From an uncultured Erysipelotrichaceae bacterium (GTDB taxonomy: Bacteria > Bacillota_I > Bacilli_A > RF39 > UBA660), in assembly GCA_902782915.1 (NCBI GenBank), contig CACZOV010000074.1:1-10064 (forward strand): 10,064 bases of DNA, read 5' to 3'. The position numbers and the translations under genes were made by a program. Within the stretch, counting starts at the first letter, position 1, and each line of letters starts with the position of its first letter. Positions 5,693 through 10,064 of this stretch are shown in pieces. The notes under the pieces are model-generated. The model worked only from the letters and a program-made list of their open reading frames with translations. It had not been told where the DNA came from and did not search any database.

Positions 5693-6379
5693 TTAATTCA
5701 TATTAAAACTTATTTCTTCTAGAAATTTAGTTGTATCAAGTTCCATTTTTGATAATAAAATAGACTTTATTAACATTTTTTTACAATTATCTAAATCAAT
5801 TCCCCTTGACATCAAGTAATTAATATCGTCTTTACTGAATGTTCCAATAAAAGCCGAATGATTAGCAATTACTTCTTTAGTATGGACTATTAAATTAGGC
5901 AAAATTTTACTGTCTCCATCACTTAAATTCATAATTTTACTGTTTTCTTCTAAAAAGATACCATTTTTATCTTGTTCTATAATTCCATCTAACAAAAAAT
6001 AAAGTTTTTTATTTTCTAAATTGATTCCATTTGTATAAAATCTAGTCTCACTAAAATTTCCTTGATGGGTAATTTTAATATGATTGATTGAATCTACTTT
6101 GCTTAAAATACTATCTATACAAAGTAAACTACTATTATTATTTAAATAAACATTATAATCTATACTAGAATTTATTCCTAATTGATTTATAGTAACATCA
6201 CTATTATCTAGTAAATTCACTTGTATTTTAACAGAACTTGATTTTATTAGAAATAAAATATTTGCCTTAATATTTTCTTGTACATCTATATTAAGTTCAG
6301 TATCATCATCTATTTCTAAAATTAGATCTTTATTATCTTTTATACAAATATTTTTAGTTTCTAATTTTAGTTTATTCAT
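5693..6379 (-). CDS. sufD: Short SufD-like Fe-S scaffold protein
   Basis: A 228-aa protein of the SufB/SufD family. The middle is a run of short beta strands (residues about 25-165) fitting the family's beta-helix. The C-terminal end is diagnostic: PNLIVHTKEVIANHSAFIGT, then FSKDDINYLMSRGIDLDNCK, where SufD proteins have evxxSHGATVG...LFYLMSRG. His174 (numbered from ATG 6379) corresponds to the conserved SufD histidine of the SufB-SufD interface. Ordinary SufD is over 400 residues, so the N-terminal domain and part of the helix are missing. The gene nevertheless has a normal start and is not a fragment of an open longer frame. ATG 6388 is also in frame, but GAAGG is too close to it and about 10 bases from ATG 6379. 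The gene overlaps the end of sufC. It should work with SufC and a SufB encoded outside this window; alternatively it is itself the only scaffold. Confidence 0.75.
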   Translation of the reverse strand: MNKLKLETKNICIKDNKDLILEIDDDTELNIDVQENIKANILFLIKSSSVKIQVNLLDNSDVTINQLGINSSIDYNVYLNNNSSLLCIDSILSKVDSINHIKITHQGNFSETRFYTNGINLENKKLYFLLDGIIEQDKNGIFLEENSKIMNLSDGDSKILPNLIVHTKEVIANHSAFIGTFSKDDINYLMSRGIDLDNCKKMLIKSILLSKMELDTTKFLEEISFNMN

Positions 6380-7127
6380 TTTTTTCATTTCCTTCTATAT
6401 CAAATGACTGATTGTATCCGTATTTTTCAATTAATTTTGATAAATTGTAATCTCCACTTTGAACAATTTTTCCACCTTTCATCATGTGAACAAAATTTGG
6501 TTTTATGTATTCAAGTATTCTAGTATAATGGGTAATTATTAATACACTTACATCAGAATTTTCACTTAAATACTTATTAAGAGCCATGCAAACAATTTTT
6601 AAGCTGTCAACATCAAGTCCTGAATCAAGTTCATCTAAAATAATGAATTTTGGTTTTAGCATTAAAATTTGTAATATTTCATTTTTCTTTCTTTCTCCAC
6701 CAGAGAACCCAACATTAAATCCTCGATGAAGCATATTGGAATTCATAGAAAGTAATTGAATATTTTTTTCAAGTTCTTTTATATATTCATATAATCCTAT
6801 ATGTTTTTCTTTGGTATCTAAACTTGCTTTAATAAGTTCACTAGTGGTTACACCATCAATACTAATTGGATTTTGATAGACAAGGAATATTCCTAATCTG
6901 CTTCTTTCATTAATTGACATATCAAGAATAGAATTATCATTTACCAAAATATCCCCTTCTACTTGGTAATCAGGATACCCCATTAAAACTTTAGATAAGG
7001 TAGATTTTCCGACCCCATTAGGTCCCATAATTGCATGAATTTCTCCTTTATTAATACTTAAATTAAAGTCTTTAAGTATTTCTTTATCATCAGTTTTAAC
7101 AATTAAATTTTTAATGTCTAACTTCAT
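6372..7127 (-). CDS. sufC: Fe-S assembly ATPase SufC
   Basis: A 251-aa ABC-type ATPase without membrane domains, which drives conformational change in the SufBCD scaffold. Visible motifs are Walker A GPNGVGKST (usual form GPNGSGKST), Q-loop VYQNP, signature FSGGERKKNEILQ (the SufC-specific FSGGEKKRNEI form), Walker B FIILDELDSGLD, and the switch His in ITHYTRIL. LDELDSGLD and GYPDYQVEG are typical of SufC rather than of transporter ATPases. GTG 7133 is in frame but lies inside the Shine-Dalgarno. AGGAGGTG, then 3 bases and ATG 7127, gives the better start (MKLDIKNL). The gap to ffh is 9 bases, and its 3' end overlaps sufD by 8 bases (ATGAATAA), so the genes are one translationally coupled unit. 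Confidence 0.95.
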   Translation of the reverse strand: MKLDIKNLIVKTDDKEILKDFNLSINKGEIHAIMGPNGVGKSTLSKVLMGYPDYQVEGDILVNDNSILDMSINERSRLGIFLVYQNPISIDGVTTSELIKASLDTKEKHIGLYEYIKELEKNIQLLSMNSNMLHRGFNVGFSGGERKKNEILQILMLKPKFIILDELDSGLDVDSLKIVCMALNKYLSENSDVSVLIITHYTRILEYIKPNFVHMMKGGKIVQSGDYNLSKLIEKYGYNQSFDIEGNEKNE

Positions 7128-7130
7128 GTA

Positions 7131-7138
7131 CACCTCCT
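7131..7138 (-). promoter_or_regulatory. sufC Shine-Dalgarno overlapping the ffh stop
   Basis: AGGAGGTG begins within the TAG stop of ffh (7137-7139). Ribosomes finishing ffh end on the sufC binding site, which favours coupled translation and shows that the two genes share an mRNA. Confidence 0.75.
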
Positions 7139-8444
7139 AAAATGGTAGTTTCATATTTCCATTCATAACTTGTTTTACCATCTTTTTATAGTTTTCAAAT
7201 TGCTCTAGAAGCTTATTAACTTCCTGAACACTTACTCCAGATCCATGTGCAATTCTAGTCTTTCTACTTGCTTTTATAATAGTAGGATCGCGTCTTTCTG
7301 ATGGAGTCATCGATAGAATTATTGCTTCAATTCTTTTTATTCCTTTAGGATCAATTTTTACTTTATTTAATCCAAGTTTACTAGCACCTGGAAGTAGTTT
7401 TAACAAGTTTTCAAGTGGTCCCATGTTTTGAATTCCACGCATTTGTTTTAAAAAATCATTTAAATCATATTTACCTTTTTGAAGTTTTTTAATCGAATCT
7501 TCTGCATCTTGAATATTAATTGCTTCTTCTGCTTTCTCAACAAGAGATACGATATCACCCATACCAAGAATACGACCCGCCATTCTTTTTGGATCAAATA
7601 TTTCAAGGCCATCCATTTTTTCACTTGTTCCCATAAACTTAATTGGAACATTGGTAAGATGTCGAACAGAAAGTGCAACTCCACCTCTTGTATCTCCATC
7701 TAGCTTTGTTAAAATAACTCCAGAAAGTTCTATAGAATCATTAAAACCTGTAATTACATTAATTGCATCTTGTCCCATCATAGCATCAATTACTAAAAGA
7801 GTTTCAGATGGATTTATAGTCTTTTTTATGTTTGCTAATTCTTCCATTAATGCATCATCTATATGAAGTCTTCCAGCTGTATCAATTAATACATAGTCAT
7901 ATCCATTTTCTTTTGCATAATTAATTGCCTCTTCACTCGTCTTTACAGGATCTTGAAGTCCTTTTTCATAAACAAAAATATCTAGTTCTTTTCCAATTTG
8001 CTTTAATTGATCGATTGCTGCAGGCCTATATACATCACAGGCCACCATCATTGGTTTTTTATGATATTTTTTGCGAAGTAATAAGGCAAGTTTCCCAATT
8101 GTTGTTGTTTTTCCTGATCCTTGTAATCCAACTAACATAAGTGTTGCAGGATTTCCACTAGTATTTAATTCTTTATATTCTCCACCAAGTAAATCTGTTA
8201 GTTCATCATTTACTATTTTTACAAATACATCAGCTGGCTTTAAGCTTTTTAAAACTTCTTCTCCCATTGCTTTTTCTTTTACAATATTTGTAAACTCTTT
8301 AACAACTTTATAATTAACATCAGCTTCAAGAAGAGCAATTCTTACTTCCTTAACCATTTCACTAATGTTTTCTTCAGTAATTTTTCCATATCCACGTGCT
8401 TTATGAATAATTCCTTGTAATTTTTCTCCTAATCCTTCAAACAT
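7137..8444 (-). CDS. ffh: Signal recognition particle GTPase Ffh (SRP54)
   Basis: A 435-aa protein that binds SRP RNA and the signal peptides of nascent membrane and secreted proteins, then docks with FtsY at the membrane. Domain order is normal. The N domain is about 1-95. The G domain is about 96-295, with GLQGSGKTT (106-114), CDVYRPAAIDQL, DTAGR (188-192), TKLDG (246-250) and the RMAGRILGMGD linker (287-297). The methionine-rich M domain contains MRGIQNMGP and the SRP-RNA-binding signature SMTPSERRDPTIIKASRKTRIAHGSG (378-403). Length and motifs are complete, and the protein ends MNGNMKLPF. The GAGGAGG ribosome binding site is well spaced. It has its own extended -10 promoter and is the first gene of the ffh-sufCDS unit. 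The usual partner gene (ylxM) or rpsP is not adjacent. Confidence 0.98.
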   Translation of the reverse strand: MFEGLGEKLQGIIHKARGYGKITEENISEMVKEVRIALLEADVNYKVVKEFTNIVKEKAMGEEVLKSLKPADVFVKIVNDELTDLLGGEYKELNTSGNPATLMLVGLQGSGKTTTIGKLALLLRKKYHKKPMMVACDVYRPAAIDQLKQIGKELDIFVYEKGLQDPVKTSEEAINYAKENGYDYVLIDTAGRLHIDDALMEELANIKKTINPSETLLVIDAMMGQDAINVITGFNDSIELSGVILTKLDGDTRGGVALSVRHLTNVPIKFMGTSEKMDGLEIFDPKRMAGRILGMGDIVSLVEKAEEAINIQDAEDSIKKLQKGKYDLNDFLKQMRGIQNMGPLENLLKLLPGASKLGLNKVKIDPKGIKRIEAIILSMTPSERRDPTIIKASRKTRIAHGSGVSVQEVNKLLEQFENYKKMVKQVMNGNMKLPF

Positions 8445-8467
8445 AATGCCTCCTCGTAAACATTATT

Positions 8468-8476
8468 ATTATAACA
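8468..8476 (-). promoter_or_regulatory. Extended -10 promoter of ffh-sufCDS
   Basis: TGT followed by a perfect TATAAT (8468-8473) on the minus strand. The -35 is poor (TTAGGT-like) and falls in the terminator of gpr. The predicted start is about 17 bases before the ffh ATG. This is the only convincing promoter for the four-gene unit. Confidence 0.6.
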
Positions 8477-8483
8477 GAAAACT

Positions 8484-8523
8484 AAAAAAATACCTAATAA
8501 ATATTATAAATTTATTAAGTATT
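8484..8523 (-). terminator. Rho-independent terminator of gpr
   Basis: On the minus strand a 14-bp stem (8510-8523 with 8489-8502, one T-G wobble) encloses a 7-base loop and runs into seven T (8484-8490). The stem is AT-rich but long. It separates the sporulation gene gpr from the housekeeping ffh unit just downstream. Confidence 0.75.
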
Positions 8524-8549
8524 TTATAAAGATTTTAGATTTAGTTATG

Positions 8550-9545
8550 TTAATAATTATCATGTAGTGAGTTGTTAATTGAATCTCCAATTAATTTTCC
8601 AAGACGTTTAATTATAAAATCTATTTCTTTAGTTGACACAATTAAATTATATCCTATTGGATTTAAAACTTCATATACAAGTTCTCTAATTTCATCATCA
8701 CTTAAAGTTCCTATAATTCCTAAAAGTTCTTCTTTTTCTTTTTTCGACAAATCACTCTCCTCTTTTAGATAGTTTAAATTGTATTTGAATGTTAATTTAT
8801 CCTTTGCTAAATTCTTTTTTTGATAACTTATTTTCTTAGTTAAATATTTAATTGTATCATTTACAATAACTGCACTTGATACAACAGTTGGTACTCCTAT
8901 TGCTATAACTGGAATATGTAAAGTATCAAAAGATAATTCTTTTCGATTATTTCCAATTCCACTTCCTGGATGTATTCCACTATTTGTAATTTGAATTGTT
9001 TTTTCTATTCTTTCTATGTTAATAGCTGCAAGAGAATCAATTGCAATAATAAAATCTGGTTTAGTTTTTAAAATCACTCCTTCAATCATATCAAAAGAAT
9101 CTATTCCGGTATTAGCAATTACATTTGCCTCCAATATAGATACGCTTCTATATTTTTTATCTAATAAATCTATTTCTTCCAAGTATCTAGTTACTAAAAT
9201 ATTTTTCAAAGTCTCACTTCCTAAAGAATCAGGAGTTGATTTGCTATTTCCAAGTCCTATTATTAAACATTTATCAGTCTTTTTTATATTTAATGAATTT
9301 AAAATTTTTTTTAATTCTTTATCTAAAATATTTAAAACATTTTTAAAGTTTACTTCATCAGTTATGTCTTTAAATGTTATAGTAATATAATCTCCACTTT
9401 TCTTGTTTAAAGAATTATTTCTATCTAAATGAACAAAATCAACAACAATATCTTTTTCTTGATAGGTTTCTTTTTTATAGTTTAAATTACTTTCAATAAT
9501 TAAATCTGATCTTAAATTATATTTTTTTAAGTCAACAGAATGCAT
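8550..9545 (-). CDS. gpr: Spore germination protease GPR
   Basis: A 331-aa GPR endopeptidase (peptidase family A25). It is made in the forespore as a zymogen and degrades small acid-soluble spore proteins at germination. The N-terminal DLKKYNLRSDLIIES matches the propeptide and processing region of the family (DLSQYSVRTDLAVE in Bacillus). The core motifs are present: IIGLGNSKSTPDSLGS (95-110), with Asp106 equal to catalytic Asp127 of the B. megaterium enzyme; IIAIDSLAA (166-174), with Asp170 equal to Asp193; SGIHPGSGIGNNRKE (189-203); and IPVIAIGVPTVV (211-222). Length is slightly below the roughly 370 of Bacillus, mainly from shorter termini. ATG 9545 has a GGTGAT site. It is divergent from rpsT, as in other spore formers. 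The usual spoIIP neighbour is not next to it, since a terminator and ffh follow. The gene implies the organism sporulates or did so recently. Confidence 0.95.
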   Translation of the reverse strand: MHSVDLKKYNLRSDLIIESNLNYKKETYQEKDIVVDFVHLDRNNSLNKKSGDYITITFKDITDEVNFKNVLNILDKELKKILNSLNIKKTDKCLIIGLGNSKSTPDSLGSETLKNILVTRYLEEIDLLDKKYRSVSILEANVIANTGIDSFDMIEGVILKTKPDFIIAIDSLAAINIERIEKTIQITNSGIHPGSGIGNNRKELSFDTLHIPVIAIGVPTVVSSAVIVNDTIKYLTKKISYQKKNLAKDKLTFKYNLNYLKEESDLSKKEKEELLGIIGTLSDDEIRELVYEVLNPIGYNLIVSTKEIDFIIKRLGKLIGDSINNSLHDNY

Positions 9546-9559
9546 ATAATCACCACAAA

Positions 9560-9589
9560 TAGTATGGATAAATTTAAAAAAAGTATTAT
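9560..9589 (-). promoter_or_regulatory. Sigma-G-like forespore promoter of gpr
   Basis: On the minus strand the -10 is CATACTA (9560-9566), matching the sigma-G form CATNNTA exactly. After a 17-base spacer upstream is ATAATA (9584-9589), close to the TGAATA/GNATR -35. gpr is a known forespore (sigma-F/G) gene in Bacillus. The start would be only about 9-10 bases before ATG 9545, a very short leader that still contains the GGTGAT. Confidence 0.6.
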
Positions 9590-9594
9590 AAATG

Positions 9595-9624
9595 TTGACA
9601 ATTTAGTTTAAAATTTGTTATCAT
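9595..9624 (+). promoter_or_regulatory. Promoter of rpsT
   Basis: TTGACA (9595-9600), an 18-base spacer, then TATCAT (9619-9624) with an upstream TG (9616-9617), a strong vegetative promoter. Its -35 starts 5 bases from the -35 of the divergent gpr promoter. Confidence 0.75.
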
Positions 9625-9652
9625 ATATGTGATTTCAGAAAGAGGTGACATT

Positions 9653-9916
9653 ATGCCAAATATTAAAAGTGCTAAAAAACGTGTATTAACAAGTAAAAGA
9701 AAAGAAGAAGAAAACATTTTAGTAGAATCACGTATGAAAAATTCCATTAAAAAGTTAGAAAAAACTATTAAAGAAGGAAAAGTCGAAGAATCAAAAGAAC
9801 TTTTAAATACAACTTTAAAAAAGATTGATAAAGCACAAAATATTAATATTGTTAAAGATAACAAAGCTGCAAGACTAAAATCAAGATTAACAAAATCTGT
9901 AAATAATTTAAAATAG
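9653..9916 (+). CDS. rpsT: 30S ribosomal protein S20
   Basis: An 87-aa, very basic protein that binds 16S rRNA early in 30S assembly. The start MPNIKSAKKRVLTSKRKEEEN is the bS20 signature (MPNIKSAKKRV), followed by two long helices (SRMKNSIKKLEKTIKEGK and ELLNTTLKKIDKAQ) and the end NKAARLKSRLTKSVNNL. The frame is open upstream to 9629, but ATG 9653 is the true start: AGAGGTGA lies just before it and the family begins at MPNIK. It is monocistronic, with its own promoter and terminator, and divergent from gpr. Confidence 0.97.
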   Translation: MPNIKSAKKRVLTSKRKEEENILVESRMKNSIKKLEKTIKEGKVEESKELLNTTLKKIDKAQNINIVKDNKAARLKSRLTKSVNNLK

Positions 9917-9938
9917 TAATAAAATTGCTATTTTTTTT
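9910..9938 (+). terminator. Terminator of rpsT
   Basis: An 11-bp stem (9910-9920 with 9924-9934, one T-G wobble) with a 3-base loop runs into a tract of eight T ending at 9938. The rpsT stop TAG (9914-9916) lies inside the left arm, so translation termination and transcription termination overlap. Confidence 0.8.
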
Positions 9939-9958
9939 GTATTATTTTTAGAAAATTA

Positions 9959-9967
9959 TGATACAAT
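9959..9967 (+). promoter_or_regulatory. Extended -10 promoter of the last gene
   Basis: TGA then TACAAT (9962-9967). The -35 is weak (GTATTA or TTGTAT near 9937-9944). It follows the rpsT terminator directly, so the next gene is probably transcribed on its own. Confidence 0.5.
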
Positions 9968-9989
9968 ATACTTGAAAGGATTGATATAT

Positions 9990-10064
9990 ATGAAAAAATT
10001 AATTTGGTTTCTTGTAATTATTATATTATTTATATTGACATATAATTATAAAGAAGAAATATTA
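9990..10064 (+). CDS. N-terminus of a secreted or membrane-anchored protein, cut by window edge
   Basis: ATG 9990 follows AAAGGA by 9 bases and an extended -10 promoter. The 25 visible residues are MKKLIWFLVIIILFILTYNY and KEEIL. A lysine-charged start is followed by a hydrophobic stretch of about 16 residues and a charged segment, which fits a signal peptide or a single N-terminal membrane anchor. No alanine-type cleavage site is visible, so an anchor is slightly favoured. In Bacillus, spoIIP (a membrane-anchored hydrolase) lies near gpr and rpsT, but in the gpr direction. Nothing here identifies this gene. Confidence 0.6.
   Translation, partial: MKKLIWFLVIIILFILTYNYKEEIL

Noticed and set aside
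7460..8313. Several open frames over ffh on both strands.
   Set aside because: They are shadows of a highly conserved gene and lack ribosome binding sites and recognisable motifs.
8572..9390. Plus-strand open frames opposite gpr.
   Set aside because: gpr is unmistakable with all catalytic motifs. The opposite frames are low-complexity Ser/Ile-rich shadows.
9586..9864. Long minus-strand frame opposite rpsT.
   Set aside because: It is the antisense shadow of S20, has no ribosome binding site, and overlaps the promoter region.
9990..10064. Naming the last gene spoIIP from its position near gpr and rpsT.
   Set aside because: Only an N-terminal hydrophobic segment is visible and the position is on the wrong side of rpsT.

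Overview
The window is strongly AT-rich and reads well with the standard bacterial code: tryptophan is TGG, and the one TGA seen in frame acts as a stop. The ribosome binding sites are of the AGGAGG or GGTGAT type. A germination protease (gpr) lies divergent from rpsT, which points to a spore-forming low-GC Firmicute (Bacilli/Clostridia). The AT richness, compact operons and reduced SUF set resemble AT-rich, gut-associated Bacilli with small genomes (Erysipelotrichia or RF39-like). That placement is inference.

Layout, left to right. A tRNA-Val(UAC), cut at its 3' end by the window edge, is on the minus strand with a near-consensus promoter. A small S1-domain RNA-binding protein of the CvfD/YugI type follows. 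Next is a two-gene minus-strand unit: a degenerate flavodoxin-like protein and a secreted lysozyme-fold (glucosaminidase-like) protein. Divergent from it is a decayed tandem helix-turn-helix regulator, broken by a frameshift at an A9 tract and by an in-frame TAA. It converges on purB across a perfect bidirectional terminator. Beyond purB lies an intact XRE regulator, divergent from an unknown 74-aa protein. Two related inverted repeats in the shared control region look like the repressor's operators.

The centre is one long minus-strand unit, ffh-sufC-sufD-sufS: the signal-recognition-particle GTPase followed by an Fe-S cluster assembly set. The sufC Shine-Dalgarno overlaps the ffh stop codon and sufC overlaps sufD, so translation is probably coupled. 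The SufD-like protein is about half the usual length. Neither SufB nor SufU/SufE is present before the unit ends at a second shared terminator.

The right end holds gpr, which has a sigma-G-like promoter (CATACTA -10) and its own terminator before ffh. Back to back with it is the vegetative promoter of rpsT (S20). The last 75 bases begin a membrane or secreted protein that runs off the window.

No CRISPR array, insertion sequence, prophage or riboswitch was seen. The most interesting points are the broken double-HTH gene with its A-AAA-AAG slippery site, the XRE/orphan module with twin operators, the ffh-suf fusion operon with a half-length SufD, and the head-to-head sporulation and vegetative promoters between gpr and rpsT.
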